Numbered from the stretch's first letter, positions 10,523 to 19,871 are shown. The stretch is 64,000 nt of DNA from Gemmobacter fulvus (GCF_018798885.1 NZ_CP076361.1:1649501-1713500), one strand, 5' to 3'. Program-made: numbers and translations. Notes: generated by a model from the sequence alone, not told the origin.

Positions 10523-12259
10523 TCACGGGCGGGATGTGGGATCATCCCTGTCAAGGTCGCGGATGGCGAGCGGAGTATCCTGTGCTTTTGCCAAGGTCCA
10601 GCCGATCCGGGCCTGAAAATCCTGTAAAACAGCGGTCAGCATGATCTGTTTTGCCGCACGCGGCATCAATCGGCCTTTCTCAAGGTAAACCGATGGCTCC
10701 AGCGACAGTTTCGCCAGCCCGTCATGGCGCAGAACCCAGATCTCACCCGAGCGCAGCGCCATCGAAACCGCCGCACCGCCCATGTCGATTTCGGCATCCA
10801 CGTCGGGATGCAGATGAAAGCGCAGGGCAAAGCGAATCCCCTCGCCCGCGCGTTTCAGCACCGAGGAGAGGCGGGCCTTGTCCTCGGCGGTTTCCGCCGC
10901 CAGCAGGTCAAGCCCGGCCAGATGCCGGCCATCGGTGCTGAGCGTGAGATCGCGGAAATGCACCAGCCCATGCGTGGAACGCCAGCCCGCATGCCCGGCC
11001 AGCAGGTGCTGGCCTTCGGCGGCGGCGCCTTGCCGCATCATCACCACCCGCGCCCGATCCTCCAGCACCTCGCGCCCGTCATGGGCAAAGCGCGACGAGG
11101 AAAACCCCTCGATCGCCAGGGTGGAATGGCTTTGCGTGGCGCGGCTGGCGCGGTGCCAATCGGCCCCGAACGGCGCGCCGGTGCCGCAGCTGACAATCAG
11201 CGGCCTGCGCCCCGAAGTCAGCTCGAACGCCAGTGTCGCCGCATGGGCCGAGGCCCCGGCCCGCCCCGCCGGGGGATCGGCGGCATCCACGATCACTGTG
11301 CTGCGACCGCCTGCAAGGCGCGCAAACCCCATCGACAGGCCCGGATGCGGCAGCGGTTTGACCCCGGCGCTGGCCAGAGCATGATCCAGCCGCCCTTCCA
11401 GCCCACGCCCGCCACCATGAAACCGTGCGAGGCCCCCATCCGCATGGCGCAGCGCGCGCAGCGTCGGTGCAATCCGCTCGATCGCCGCCAGATGCGCCGC
11501 AGGTACGATGCGCCCGGCATCGGTCAGCGCCTGCGCGGCCCAGGTCAGCAGGGTGAAAACTTCCAGCAATTCTTCGGGATTGCGCGTCGGGATACCGCCT
11601 TCGGCATCCACCTCGCGTTCACATTCCCGCGCCAGCGCCGCCGCCGCCGGATCCACATGGCCCTCCATGCCGATCAGGGCGAGCCCGGCATAGATCAGCC
11701 CGGTCAGCGCCTCGAACCGGGGCAGCCCCGGCGAGGCCGCCTGCCAGCGCGCCGCCAGAAACACCGTCTGATGCGACAGCGCGTGATAATAGGCCAGCGC
11801 CCGCGCCCGATCCTGCCCGCCCAGCAGCAGAATGGCGTGGTTGATCCAGCGGATCAGCCGTCGCCCGGTCAGATCCGGCGACCAGCCCGGCCCCTGCCCG
11901 CGGCCATAGCGCGCAATCCAGCCAAAGGTCCAATCCTGCGCCCGTTTCCTGGCCCCCGGATCGCCCACTGCCGCCAGATCATCCAGCCAGCCATAGCCCT
12001 GCAACTCCGCCTCGAACGCCGGGCTTGGTTTTGCAATGTCCCAGATGTCCAGCCCCGGCGCTTCGACGAGATGCCCGGCGAACAGGAAATTCCCGGCGAC
12101 AAGCTGTTTGCCACGCGCATAGAGCCCGATGGTGCGTGGCTCCGGCTGCGAGACGAAGCCCGCCGCAGGCTCGGCCCGCGCAGCACGCCGGGCCGCAAGG
12201 CGGTTCATCGCCTGCACCCAAGCCTCCGCCCACCATGCGCTCCGAGCGACGCCCGTCAT
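10523..12259 (-). CDS. Heparinase II/III family protein
   Basis: A 578-residue protein with an alpha-helical N-terminal region and a C-terminal beta-rich Hepar_II_III domain. Features are R-L-I-R-W-I-N-H-A in the helical part, then [11 protein letters not shown] and [12 protein letters not shown]-like stretches with Ser/His-rich segments (T-Q-S-H-S-T-L). Family members are polysaccharide lyases, but the copy next to purH in Rhodobacterales is widespread and its substrate is not known. No obvious signal peptide is visible. The gene leads a probable operon with purH and lspA and diverges from gph across a 153-bp gap. Confidence 0.82.
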   Translation of the reverse strand: MTGVARSAWWAEAWVQAMNRLAARRAARAEPAAGFVSQPEPRTIGLYARGKQLVAGNFLFAGHLVEAPGLDIWDIAKPSPAFEAELQGYGWLDDLAAVGDPGARKRAQDWTFGWIARYGRGQGPGWSPDLTGRRLIRWINHAILLLGGQDRARALAYYHALSHQTVFLAARWQAASPGLPRFEALTGLIYAGLALIGMEGHVDPAAAALARECEREVDAEGGIPTRNPEELLEVFTLLTWAAQALTDAGRIVPAAHLAAIERIAPTLRALRHADGGLARFHGGGRGLEGRLDHALASAGVKPLPHPGLSMGFARLAGGRSTVIVDAADPPAGRAGASAHAATLAFELTSGRRPLIVSCGTGAPFGADWHRASRATQSHSTLAIEGFSSSRFAHDGREVLEDRARVVMMRQGAAAEGQHLLAGHAGWRSTHGLVHFRDLTLSTDGRHLAGLDLLAAETAEDKARLSSVLKRAGEGIRFALRFHLHPDVDAEIDMGGAAVSMALRSGEIWVLRHDGLAKLSLEPSVYLEKGRLMPRAAKQIMLTAVLQDFQARIGWTLAKAQDTPLAIRDLDRDDPTSRP

Positions 12260-12412
12260 GCCCTACTCACCTGTTCTGATACCGCCTGTCGCCCAATGCC
12301 GGGTCTTGGCCGCACCATAGCCGCCATGTGCCGCGCTGTCACCGCAAAAGCCCGCGAGGGGGCTGGACCTTGCCTGCCGGTGCCGCCAAACTCAGCACAA
12401 CAGGAGCTGCCA

Positions 12413-13081
12413 ATGACCCTTTCGCTGATCTTTGACCTTGATGGCACGCTGATCGACAGCCTGCCCGACATTCACGCGGCTATGAACCGTGTGCTGGTGG
12501 CGCGGGGTTCGGCCCCGCTCAGCCGGGCGCAGGTGCAGGGGTTTGTCGGCAAGGGTGCCCCCAACCTTGTCGCGCGCTGCGTCGAGGCCGGGGGGGATGC
12601 GCCGGATGGCCCGGTCTATGCCGAGGTTCTGGCCGCGTTTCTGCGGGAATATGAAGATGCGACCGGCCTGACCACGCTCTATCCCGGCGTCGTTGCGGCG
12701 CTGGAGGCCCTGTCGCGCGCCGGATATGCGCTGGGTCTTTGCACCAACAAGCCGCTGGCCCCGACCATGGCCATCCTGCGCCATCTGGATCTGGCACGAT
12801 TCTTCCCGGTGGTGATCGGCGGCGACAGCCTGCCGCAAAAGAAACCCGATCCCGCGCCGCTGTTCGAAACCCAGCGCCGCATGGGCCGCGCCGACATGAT
12901 CTTCATCGGCGACAGCGAGGTGGATGCGGCCACGGCGCAGGCGGCGGGTGTGCCGTTCCTGCTTTACACCGAAGGGTATCGCAAAGGTCCGGTCGACACG
13001 CTGCCGCACAGCGCCAGCTTTGCCGATTTCAAGGATCTGCCGGGCCTGATTGCGCAGATCACCGCGCCAGCCGCACCATGA
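12413..13081 (+). CDS. gph: HAD-family phosphatase, probable phosphoglycolate phosphatase
   Basis: A 222-residue HAD hydrolase. Motif I is D-L-D-G-T with the nucleophile at Asp8 and the acid/base at Asp10. A helical cap follows. The later motifs are L-C-T-N-K-P, the Lys-containing Q-K-K-P-D-P and G-D-S-E-V-D. The length and the K-P-D-P block fit phosphoglycolate phosphatase (Gph), which removes 2-phosphoglycolate produced by oxygenation or DNA repair. Substrate assignment within HAD enzymes is uncertain. The start is fixed by AGGAG at 12402-12406; upstream in-frame sequence is antisense to the heparinase gene. Its 3' end overlaps the convergent rsmB by 23 nt. Confidence 0.85.
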   Translation: MTLSLIFDLDGTLIDSLPDIHAAMNRVLVARGSAPLSRAQVQGFVGKGAPNLVARCVEAGGDAPDGPVYAEVLAAFLREYEDATGLTTLYPGVVAALEALSRAGYALGLCTNKPLAPTMAILRHLDLARFFPVVIGGDSLPQKKPDPAPLFETQRRMGRADMIFIGDSEVDAATAQAAGVPFLLYTEGYRKGPVDTLPHSASFADFKDLPGLIAQITAPAAP

Positions 13082-14297
13082 AAAACCCGTCCATGCCGCC
13101 GCGCCCGGCCCAATAGTCGGGGCGAAGGCGCAGGGCACCGGCCTCGGTCAGCCATGCCGGATCCATGCCGGGCACCGCCGCAGGCTCGACCCGCAGGCCA
13201 GGATGACGAGCCAAGGCGGCGGCCAGTTGCGCCTCGCCCTCGTCGGGCAGCAGCGAACAGGTGCAATAGACCAGCCGCCCGCCGGGTTTCAGCCAGCCCA
13301 AGGCGCGATCCAGCAGCGCCGCCTGCAAGGGCACCAGCTCCGCCAGTTCCGAGCCATCCTTGATGAAGGGCAGATCGGGGTGGCGGCGGATCGTGCCGGT
13401 GGCGGAACAGGGCGCATCCAGCAGAATCGCATCAAACTGCCGCTCTGGCTGCCAGGTCAGCGCATCGGCCACCACGACCTGCGCCGAAAGTCCCGTGCGG
13501 GCCAGGTTTTCACGCAGACGGCCCAGCCGCGCCTCGCTGATGTCCAGCGCCGTCACCTCGGCCCCGGCAGCGGCGAGTTGCAGCGTCTTGCCACCGGGGG
13601 CCGCGCAGAGATCCACCACCGCCTCGCCCGGCTGGGGTGCGAGCAATGGCACCGCAAGCGCTGCCGCCGCATCCTGCACCCACCACGCCCCTTCGGCGTA
13701 ACCGGGCAGGGCCGACAGCTGCCCCGCCGAGGCCAGCCGCAGGCTGCCGGTCGGCAGGGGTTCGCCTGCCAGATCGCCCTGCCAGCCGGGTTTCACGCTC
13801 AGATCCACCGGCGGCACCTGCGCCTGAACCGCCTCCATCGCGGTCACGGCCTCGCGCCCCCAGGCATCGACCAGCGGTTTGCGCAGCCAATAGGGCAGGC
13901 GCTGCGGCGGCAGTTTGGCAAAAGGGGCCTCCAGTGCCGCAACCTTGCGCAGCACCGCATTGACCAAGCCCGAGAAGGCCCCGGCATGGCGGTCATTGCG
14001 CACCAGCGTCACCGCTTCGTTCACCACACCATGCGCCGCTTCGCCCTGTACCAGCTCGACCACCGCCAGCCGCAGCACATTGACCACCAGCAGCGGCGGG
14101 GTCTTGCGCAGGAAGGGTTTCAGCACCCGGTCGGCCTGTTCGACATGGCGCAGCACCAGCGCGGCAAGCCGTTGCGCCCGGGCGCGATCTGCGGGCGACA
14201 GGGCCGCCAGCGGGGCATCCACCTGCCCCAGCAAAGCCCCTTCGCCCAGCACCTCATTCAGCAGATGAACTGCCGCCGCCCGCGCCGTTTTCGCCAT
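13059..14297 (-). CDS. rsmB: 16S rRNA (cytosine-5)-methyltransferase, RsmB/NOP family
   Basis: S-adenosylmethionine-dependent methyltransferase for a cytosine of 16S rRNA. The 412-residue protein begins with a NusB-like RNA-binding domain (residues ~1-130, with L-x-V-L-R and G-V-V-N-E-A-V). It ends in the Fmu/NOP catalytic domain with C-A-A-P-G-G-K-T, D-A-P-C-S-A-T-G (one catalytic Cys) and Y-C-T-C-S-L-L (second Cys). The start at M-A-K-T-A-R is chosen because upstream codons lack family similarity and run antisense to the DUF1674 gene. The 3' end overlaps gph by 23 nt. Confidence 0.92.
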   Translation of the reverse strand: MAKTARAAAVHLLNEVLGEGALLGQVDAPLAALSPADRARAQRLAALVLRHVEQADRVLKPFLRKTPPLLVVNVLRLAVVELVQGEAAHGVVNEAVTLVRNDRHAGAFSGLVNAVLRKVAALEAPFAKLPPQRLPYWLRKPLVDAWGREAVTAMEAVQAQVPPVDLSVKPGWQGDLAGEPLPTGSLRLASAGQLSALPGYAEGAWWVQDAAAALAVPLLAPQPGEAVVDLCAAPGGKTLQLAAAGAEVTALDISEARLGRLRENLARTGLSAQVVVADALTWQPERQFDAILLDAPCSATGTIRRHPDLPFIKDGSELAELVPLQAALLDRALGWLKPGGRLVYCTCSLLPDEGEAQLAAALARHPGLRVEPAAVPGMDPAWLTEAGALRLRPDYWAGRGGMDGFFMVRLAR

Positions 14298-14369
14298 GAT
14301 CCGCCCAAACCTTGTTGCCTTGCCCCCGCGCCGTATATCATGGCCAAGGCCCAAGCAAGGAATCCGCAG

Positions 14370-14549
14370 ATGAGCGATACGTCCCACCCCGATCTTCCCG
14401 CCGCCGCCCTGCGCGCGCTGGCCGAAGCTGAAGAGCGCCGCCGCGCCGCCGAGGCACAGCCCCTGCCGACCGAACTCGGCGGTCGCAAGGGGCCGGAGCC
14501 CGTGCGTTATGGCGATTGGGAAAAGAAGGGTCTGGCGATCGATTTCTGA
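14370..14549 (+). CDS. DUF1674 / SDHAF4-like protein
   Basis: A 59-residue protein. The charged, Ala/Glu-rich N-terminal helix is followed by the invariant C-terminal block G-P-E-P-V-R-Y-G-D-W-E-K-K-G. This block defines DUF1674, the bacterial counterpart of the mitochondrial succinate dehydrogenase assembly factor SDHAF4. By homology it may bind flavinylated SdhA during complex II assembly; that is inferred from the eukaryotic family. No sdh genes lie here. It diverges from rsmB (73 bp between starts) and converges on the small secreted protein gene with a 7-bp gap. Confidence 0.85.
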   Translation: MSDTSHPDLPAAALRALAEAEERRRAAEAQPLPTELGGRKGPEPVRYGDWEKKGLAIDF

Positions 14550-14556
14550 TCGCGGC

Positions 14557-14916
14557 TCAGCGCAGCCGGAACTCTGCCGAATCGCCTGCCCCCTGATCGA
14601 CGGTAAAGCGCATCTCGTTGCCGCGCGCCTCGACCAGCTGGCAGTTGTAGGGGATGGGCTTGCCGCTCCAATCCATCTCGCGGCAGAAATACCCGTCCTG
14701 CCAGCGCCAGGTGCCGGTGATGCCCCAACCCAGCGCAGAGCCTTCGATCCGGCCATCGGGCAGCACTTTCAGCCCGATTTTGAACAGGCCAAGACGCAAT
14801 TCCCGGCCTTCCAGCAGCCGCAGGAACTCCGCCTTGTCGCGCACCGGCTGAAACTCGTCTGCCAATGCGGGAAAGGCGAAGGCCGAAACCATACAGACAA
14901 CACTCCAGCGAACCAT
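14557..14916 (-). CDS. Small secreted protein of unknown function
   Basis: A 119-residue protein with a clear signal peptide (hydrophobic core to A-L-A, residues 1-19) and a well-placed AGGAGGGG ribosome-binding site. The mature part is a compact beta-rich domain with G-x-W-x-W-x-D-G-Y-F-C-R and a terminal G-A-G-D-S-A-E-F-R. Two Cys in the mature part could form a disulfide in the periplasm. I recall this Rhodobacterales family being labelled dihydrodipicolinate reductase in databases, probably by transfer from the neighbouring dapB. Nothing in the sequence supports that enzyme activity. It lies 90 bp downstream of dapB on the same strand. Confidence 0.75.
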   Translation of the reverse strand: MVRWSVVCMVSAFAFPALADEFQPVRDKAEFLRLLEGRELRLGLFKIGLKVLPDGRIEGSALGWGITGTWRWQDGYFCREMDWSGKPIPYNCQLVEARGNEMRFTVDQGAGDSAEFRLR

Positions 14917-15006
14917 GGCAACCCCTCCTGTATCCTTGCAACCATACGCAGCAAGGCCAGAAACGGTTCACATCCGGCAGAGGCCCATCGGTTCACGAAA
15001 AAGCGA

Positions 15007-15816
15007 TCAGAGGCCCAGAACATGCATCATGTCATAGGCGCCCGGCCCCTTGTCCTGCCCCCAGAGTGCGGCCCGCAGCGCGCCCCGCGCGAAAATACTG
15101 CGATCCGTCGCCACATGGCGCAGAATGATCCGCTCGCCCTCGCCCGCGAACAGCACATCATGTTCCCCCACGATGTCGCCGCCACGAATCGCGGAAAACC
15201 CGATGTCGCCCCGCGTCCGCGCGCCGGTGATACCGTCGCGGCCCGCATCGCGCACGGCGTCCAGATCAACGCCACGCCCTTCAGCAGCGGCCTGCCCCAG
15301 CATCAGCGCGGTGCCCGAGGGCGCATCGACCTTGCGGTTGTGATGGGCCTCGATCACCTCGATGTCCCAATCGGCATCCAGAGCCTGCGCCACCTTTTTC
15401 GTCAATGTCACCAGAAGGTTGACGCCAAGGCTCATATTGCCCGCCCGCACGATCACCGCATGACGCGCTGCGGCGTTGATCTTGGCCAGATGCTCCGGCT
15501 CCAGCCCGGTGGTGCCGATCACATGCACCGCCCGCGCCTGTGCGGCCAACGCTGCAAAGGCCACCGTCGCGGCGGGCGTGGTGAAATCAATCACCGCCTG
15601 CGCCTTGGCAAAGGCCTCCAGCGGGTCATCGGTCACCACGACGCCCAGCGCCGCACCGCCCATGGCCTCGCCCACGTCGCGGCCCACCCAGGGGTTGCCG
15701 CTGCGCTCCACACAGCCGACCAGCCGCGCCTTGTCCGAGGCCAGCACGGTGCGGATCAGCATTTGCCCCATCCGCCCCGATGCGCCCGTGATCACGATCC
15801 CCGGCATGTCGCCCAT
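15007..15816 (-). CDS. dapB: 4-hydroxy-tetrahydrodipicolinate reductase
   Basis: NAD(P)H-dependent reductase of the diaminopimelate/lysine pathway. The 269-residue protein has the N-terminal nucleotide loop G-A-S-G-R-M-G-Q, the V-I-G-T-T-G motif, and the signature [13 protein letters not shown] with the catalytic Lys and substrate-binding residues. The start at 15816 (M-G-D-M-P) is preferred because AGGAG lies about 8 nt upstream; the frame extends 10 codons further without an SD. It diverges from rbfA with a ~97-bp promoter gap. Confidence 0.94.
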   Translation of the reverse strand: MGDMPGIVITGASGRMGQMLIRTVLASDKARLVGCVERSGNPWVGRDVGEAMGGAALGVVVTDDPLEAFAKAQAVIDFTTPAATVAFAALAAQARAVHVIGTTGLEPEHLAKINAAARHAVIVRAGNMSLGVNLLVTLTKKVAQALDADWDIEVIEAHHNRKVDAPSGTALMLGQAAAEGRGVDLDAVRDAGRDGITGARTRGDIGFSAIRGGDIVGEHDVLFAGEGERIILRHVATDRSIFARGALRAALWGQDKGPGAYDMMHVLGL

Positions 15817-15913
15817 GGCCCTGTCTCCTCTGGTTTTCCTGCCCATACCGCGCCCGGACGCGCCGGAAAAGCCCGCCGTTGCAGGCGCGCGCCAAAAGCC
15901 CTACATGAAGCGC

Positions 15914-16342
15914 ATGTCGAAAAACCGTTCCTCCTCGGGCGAAGGCCCCTCTCAGCGCCAGTTGCGCGTCGGCGAATTGATCCGCCGCACGCTGTCTGAT
16001 GTGCTGTCGCGCGGCGAGATCCATGACCCGGATCTGAACCGCATGTCGATCACCGTGGGCGAAGTGCGCCTGACCCCCGACCTGCGGGTGGCCACGGCCT
16101 ATGTGATGCCGCTGATGGGCACTGTTACGGTGGAAGAGGCGATTACCGCCCTTGCCCGCAACAAATACGATCTGCGGATCCGCGTGAGCCGCGAACTCAC
16201 CCTGAAATATGCCCCCGATCTGCGTTTCCGTGCCGATGACACCTTTGACCGGCTGGATGAAACGCGACGGCTGTTTTCGGACGAAACCGTGCAGCGCGAC
16301 ATCGCCGCAAAGCCGGAAGCCGATGACGGGGACAATGCGTAA
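15914..16342 (+). CDS. rbfA: 30S ribosome-binding factor A
   Basis: RbfA binds the free 30S subunit and assists 16S rRNA 5'-end maturation, notably in the cold. The 142-residue protein has the G-P-S-Q-R-Q-L-R-V-G-E-L-I-R-R-T-L start typical of alphaproteobacterial RbfA and a KH-type fold including P-D-L-R-V-A-T-A-Y. Two in-frame ATGs (15905 and 15914) compete and neither has a clear SD; I chose the one giving the usual M-S-K-N-R start. It is the first gene of an rbfA-glycosidase-truB run, with the next gene overlapping its 3' end. Confidence 0.9.
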   Translation: MSKNRSSSGEGPSQRQLRVGELIRRTLSDVLSRGEIHDPDLNRMSITVGEVRLTPDLRVATAYVMPLMGTVTVEEAITALARNKYDLRIRVSRELTLKYAPDLRFRADDTFDRLDETRRLFSDETVQRDIAAKPEADDGDNA

Positions 16343-17063
16343 GCTTTTGCTGGCATTGGCCTTTCTGGCCACACCTGCGGTTGCGGCCCCGTGCCAGGAA
16401 ACCCGGTTTGACGGCGCGCGCTTCACGCTGTGCGAGGTGCCGTTCGGCGCGGATCTGCGGCTGTTCCACAGCGATGCCGCAGGCACGCTTTATGGCGGCT
16501 TTGGCAGCATCAACGCGGCCCTCGCCTCCGAAGGCAAGGCGCTTGGCTTTGCGATGAATGCAGGCATGTATCATCCGGGGCGCGAGCCGGTGGGCCTGTT
16601 CGTCGAAAACGGGGAGGAGCGGACCCCGATCGTCACCGCCGGGTCGCAGGACAATTTCGGGATGCGGCCCAATGGCGTGTTCTGCATTTCCGACAGCGGC
16701 TTTTCGGTGATCGAATCACGGGCCTTTGCCGCGAATCCCCCCGCCTGCCGCTTTGCCACCCAATCGGGGCCGATGCTGGTGATCGACGGTGCCCTGCATC
16801 CGCGTTTCATCCCCGGCAGCGACAGCACCTATATCCGCAATGGCGTGGGCGTTTCGGCCGATGGTCAGCGCGCTGTTTTCGTGATCTCGGAAAACCGGGT
16901 GAATTTCGATCAGTTCGGGCGGCTGTTCCGCGATGCGCTGAAGCTGCCCAATGCGCTGTATTTCGATGGCAAGATCTCGCGCCTTTATGCGCCCGCGCTG
17001 AACCGCGATGATCTTGGCTTTCCGATGGGGCCGATTGTCGGGCTGGTTGTCGCCAAACCCTGA
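16335..17063 (+). CDS. Phosphodiester glycosidase family (NAGPA-like) secreted protein
   Basis: A 242-residue protein with a short signal peptide (M-R-K-L-L-L-A-L to A-V-A-A, residues 1-17). The body matches the phosphodiester glycosidase domain (DUF2233/NAGPA): N-A-G-M-Y near residue 60, G-S-Q-D-N-F, R-P-N-G-V-F, Q-S-G-P-M-L-V and a late F-D-G-K-I-S-R-L-Y block. Eukaryotic relatives remove N-acetylglucosamine from phosphodiesters; the bacterial substrate is unknown, possibly an envelope or wall glycan. It overlaps the rbfA stop by 8 nt. An earlier in-frame ATG at 16323 is possible. It is followed by truB after 67 bp. Confidence 0.83.
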   Translation: MRKLLLALAFLATPAVAAPCQETRFDGARFTLCEVPFGADLRLFHSDAAGTLYGGFGSINAALASEGKALGFAMNAGMYHPGREPVGLFVENGEERTPIVTAGSQDNFGMRPNGVFCISDSGFSVIESRAFAANPPACRFATQSGPMLVIDGALHPRFIPGSDSTYIRNGVGVSADGQRAVFVISENRVNFDQFGRLFRDALKLPNALYFDGKISRLYAPALNRDDLGFPMGPIVGLVVAKP

Positions 17064-17130
17064 GAGCTGCGCATCTTGACGCGCCAAGGCCCGCCCGATA
17101 GCTGGCGGGCTTCGGATTGAGGAGGCGGGC

Positions 17131-18039
17131 ATGGCACGCAAGAAAAAAGGCCGGGTCGTCTCGGGCTGGGTTGTGATCGACAAACCGGCGGGCATCACCT
17201 CCACCTCTGTGGTGAACAAGGTGAAATGGGCGTTTGATGCGCAAAAGGCGGGCCATGCCGGCACGCTCGATCCGGCGGCGACGGGGGTTCTGGCCGTAGC
17301 CTTGGGCGAAGCGACCAAGACCGTGCCCTATATCACCGATGCGTTGAAATGTTACCGCTTCATGGTGCGGCTGGGGCAATCCACCACCACCGACGATGCG
17401 GAAGGCAGCGTGATCGCGCAATCCGATCTGCGCCCCAACGATGCACAGATCGAGGCGGCATTGGTCGCGTTCCGCGGTGACATCCAGCAAGTCCCGCCGC
17501 AGTTTTCCGCCGTCAAGGTCGAGGGCGAGCGCGCCTATGATCTGGCGCGCGAAGGCGAACAGATGGATCTTGCCGCGCGCCCGCTCTGGGTGGACAGCCT
17601 TGTGTTGATCGCGCGGCCCGATGCCGATCACGTGGAGCTGGAAATGGTCTGCGGCAAGGGCGGTTATGTGCGCGCCATCGCCCGCGATCTGGGCGAGGCG
17701 CTCGGCTGCCATGGCCATGTGCAATGGCTGCGGCGCACCTGGTCCGGCCCGTTTGATGCCGATCAGGGCCTGAGCCTTGAGACCCTGGATGCCGGGGCCA
17801 AGACCGACGCGCTGGACGCGCATCTGTTGCCGTTGGAACTGGGTCTGGCCGATCTGCCGGAACTGCCCGCCACGCCCGAAGGGGCGGCGCGGCTGAAGAA
17901 CGGCAATCCGGGCATGGTGATCGCCTCCAGCGCCGGATATGGCGATGAAGCCTGGGCCAGCTATCGGGGCCGCGCCATCGCGGTGGGCGTCTATAAATCC
18001 GGCGAATTGCACCCCTCGCGCGTGTTCAACCGCGATTGA
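17131..18039 (+). CDS. truB: tRNA pseudouridine(55) synthase
   Basis: Converts U55 in the T-loop of tRNAs to pseudouridine. The 302-residue protein has an N-terminal basic stretch, then [11 protein letters not shown] and the catalytic motif [12 protein letters not shown] with the nucleophile Asp47. The C-terminal part carries the R-S-x-x-[14 protein letters not shown] element. The start is supported by GGAGG at 17121-17125. It lies in the common rbfA-truB-rpsO-pnp neighbourhood, although here an RTX gene on the other strand separates truB from rpsO. Confidence 0.95.
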   Translation: MARKKKGRVVSGWVVIDKPAGITSTSVVNKVKWAFDAQKAGHAGTLDPAATGVLAVALGEATKTVPYITDALKCYRFMVRLGQSTTTDDAEGSVIAQSDLRPNDAQIEAALVAFRGDIQQVPPQFSAVKVEGERAYDLAREGEQMDLAARPLWVDSLVLIARPDADHVELEMVCGKGGYVRAIARDLGEALGCHGHVQWLRRTWSGPFDADQGLSLETLDAGAKTDALDAHLLPLELGLADLPELPATPEGAARLKNGNPGMVIASSAGYGDEAWASYRGRAIAVGVYKSGELHPSRVFNRD

Positions 18040-18058
18040 GACCTGCGGGGCGGCCGCC

Positions 18059-19093
18059 TCAGGCCGCCGCTGCCGGGGTCAACACGATGTCGGACAGGTT
18101 CAGCCCTGCCCCGCCCGCCACCACGGCCAGCGGCAGGCCGTCCAGATAGACCTCCACATCCTCGCTGCCCTCGGGCGTTTGCAGTGACAGCACCGGATCG
18201 GGATGCGTGGCCGGATCATACAGGATTTCGATCCGGTCCTGACTGCTGTCAAAATCCATGATGCGGGCGCTGTCGCCCTCGGCCAGCCAATCGCCCAGGG
18301 TGAATGTGTCGGCGCCCTGATTGCCGCTGGCATAATCTCCCGCGCCGATCACCAGATGATCGTCGCCCGTACCGCCATTGAGGAAATCGACCGAGGTATC
18401 GCTTTGGCCAGCCTCATGCCCGATCAGCGTATCCGCGCCAAAATCACCGTCGAGCGTATCGCTGCCCGCGCCGCCCGACAACACATCGTCGCCGTAACCG
18501 CCCTGCAACCAGTCATCGCCCCGGTCGTCTGACAGGCTGTCATTGCCACTGCCGCCCAGCATGCTGTCAGCCCCGCTACCCCCGGTCAGCGTATCGGCCC
18601 CGAAATGCCCGGCGAGCAGGTCATTGCCTGCGCCGCCCTCCATCACATCGGCCCCCGCTTCGCCCTGCATCACATCATCCCCGGCGCGCCCCAGCAGGGA
18701 ATCCGCACCCGCCCCGCCATAAAGATGATCCTGCCCGCGCCCGCCATCCAGCGTATCGGCCCCGCCGCGCGACACAAGCTGATCGTCGCCGCCGCGACCA
18801 TGCAGACTGTCTGCGCCACCCCCGCCGGTCAGTTTGTCATTGCCTTTCGTGCCGGTGATCTCGTGCTGTGCGGCGGCGTCACGGGCAGCCTCCGTGCGGG
18901 CAACCTCATCGGGGCCTGCATCATCGGCATCTGCGGCGGCATGGTCCAGAAGGTCGCCTTCGGGCCTTTCTTCGTCGTCCTCTTCTTCGGGCGGGCGGTC
19001 GTCATTGTCCGCCGACTCCGGGCTTTTGGCCATCAAGCTATCCAGCATCAGGCCGGCGCTCAGCGCGCCCAGCAATCCGATCAGTCCCAACAC
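18059..19093 (-). CDS. RTX-type calcium-binding repeat protein with N-terminal membrane anchor
   Basis: A 344-residue protein starting at GTG. Residues 1-17 form a hydrophobic signal/anchor segment. An acidic linker (~30-70, many Asp/Glu/Pro) follows, and then about 18 glycine/aspartate-rich nonapeptide units of the G-G-x-G-x-D type (~80-260) that form a calcium-binding beta-roll. The last ~80 residues resemble the D-F-x-x-x-x-D-R-I-E-I capping region seen after RTX arrays. RTX proteins usually leave by type I secretion, but no ABC/MFP genes are nearby and the N-terminal hydrophobic segment is atypical for that route. Repeat decay (for example L-S-D-D-R-G-D-D) is visible. It is inserted between truB and rpsO. 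Confidence 0.82.
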   Translation of the reverse strand: MLGLIGLLGALSAGLMLDSLMAKSPESADNDDRPPEEEDDEERPEGDLLDHAAADADDAGPDEVARTEAARDAAAQHEITGTKGNDKLTGGGGADSLHGRGGDDQLVSRGGADTLDGGRGQDHLYGGAGADSLLGRAGDDVMQGEAGADVMEGGAGNDLLAGHFGADTLTGGSGADSMLGGSGNDSLSDDRGDDWLQGGYGDDVLSGGAGSDTLDGDFGADTLIGHEAGQSDTSVDFLNGGTGDDHLVIGAGDYASGNQGADTFTLGDWLAEGDSARIMDFDSSQDRIEILYDPATHPDPVLSLQTPEGSEDVEVYLDGLPLAVVAGGAGLNLSDIVLTPAAAA

Positions 19094-19407
19094 GGCACAC
19101 CCCCGCCATAACCCCCGTCACAGCGCCAGGTTGCGTTAACCAATATCGCGGCCAAGCCTCTGTGAATGTTGAAGAATATTGCCCAGCATCATGGCACAAT
19201 GGCGGCAGCCGGGCCATAGAGCTGCGGCGTTTCTTTCCAATTTAGGTAAATGTCGCGGCATCTGCGGGGCCTGTCAGGGAATCAGCCTTTTCTTTTTGGG
19301 CAATTTCCCGTATAGGCGCGCATCCGCAGCCTTCTGCGGAGCTCAAGGGCCTTGCTGGACGACATCCCGGCTCGCGCCGTCACACCAGCCCTGAAAAGGA
19401 GATCTCG
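19094..19407. promoter_or_regulatory. Intergenic region with promoters of the RTX gene and rpsO
   Basis: A 314-bp gene-free stretch between divergent genes. On the plus strand a TATAGG box (19311-19316), without a good -35 element, would place transcription just before a 7-bp hairpin TCCGCAG-cctt-CTGCGGA (19323-19340). This hairpin could be a structured 5' leader of the rpsO mRNA. The region is more A/T-rich than its surroundings around 19130-19310. No ORF with family features is present. The promoter call is weak. Confidence 0.35.
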
Positions 19408-19677
19408 ATGTCGATCACCGTGGAAGAAAAAGCCCGCCTGATCAAGGAATACGCAACGAAGGAAGGCGACACCGGTTCGCCCGAAGTTCAGGTTGCGATC
19501 CTCAGCTCGCGTATTGCAACGCTGACCGAGCACTTCAAGACCCACCGCAAGGACAACCACTCGCGTCGCGGTCTTCTGATGCAGGTCGCCCAGCGCCGCA
19601 AGCTGCTCGACTATCTGAAAGGCAAGGATGAAGGCCGCTATCAGACGCTCATTGCGCGTCTTGGTCTGCGTCGCTGA
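19408..19677 (+). CDS. rpsO: 30S ribosomal protein S15
   Basis: An 89-residue primary 16S rRNA-binding protein, full-length for S15, with the family motifs [16 protein letters not shown][10 protein letters not shown] and R-R-K-L-L-D-Y-L. An excellent AAGGAG ribosome-binding site precedes the ATG. It is followed by a strong intrinsic terminator, then pnp on the same strand, the classical rpsO-pnp order. Expression of pnp may depend on read-through or its own promoter. Confidence 0.98.
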   Translation: MSITVEEKARLIKEYATKEGDTGSPEVQVAILSSRIATLTEHFKTHRKDNHSRRGLLMQVAQRRKLLDYLKGKDEGRYQTLIARLGLRR

Positions 19678-19683
19678 TCCATC

Positions 19684-19716
19684 AAGACGCGCCCTGCGGG
19701 GCGCGTCTTTCTTTTC
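19684..19716 (+). terminator. rpsO intrinsic terminator
   Basis: An 11-bp perfect stem AAGACGCGCCC (19684-19694) / GGGCGCGTCTT (19699-19709) with a 4-nt loop, followed by a T-rich run (ttcttttc). It lies 7 bp after the rpsO stop. Confidence 0.9.
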
Positions 19717-19871
19717 GAGCCTCGTCACTGCGCGGGGGGAGGGTCTTGTCCCACCGGGTTCCATGGGGCGGGAATGAGGAAAGAAAAGGGGCCGCAGGCA
19801 AGGGGCCTGCCCGAACCGAATGATGAAACCGCAGCCGGGTGGAGGGTCCCCCGGCAAGTTTAGGATACGAC

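Noticed and set aside
10724-12412. A very long open frame running from 10724 into gph.
   Set aside because: Its first part is antisense to the heparinase-like gene and shows only composition-driven residues (Arg/Gln/Pro-rich). The gph start at 12413 has an SD and the conserved D-L-D-G-T start.
14557-14916. Annotation of the small secreted protein as dihydrodipicolinate reductase.
   Set aside because: It has a signal peptide, is only 119 residues long and has no nucleotide-binding or catalytic motif; the real dapB is next to it.
14509-15999. A 496-codon plus-strand frame.
   Set aside because: It overlaps the small secreted protein gene and dapB in antisense; both real genes have SD sites and conserved motifs.
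18250-18850. Regularly spaced repeats resembling a CRISPR or tandem DNA repeat.
   Set aside because: They are the codons of RTX nonapeptide units, variable at DNA level and in frame throughout.
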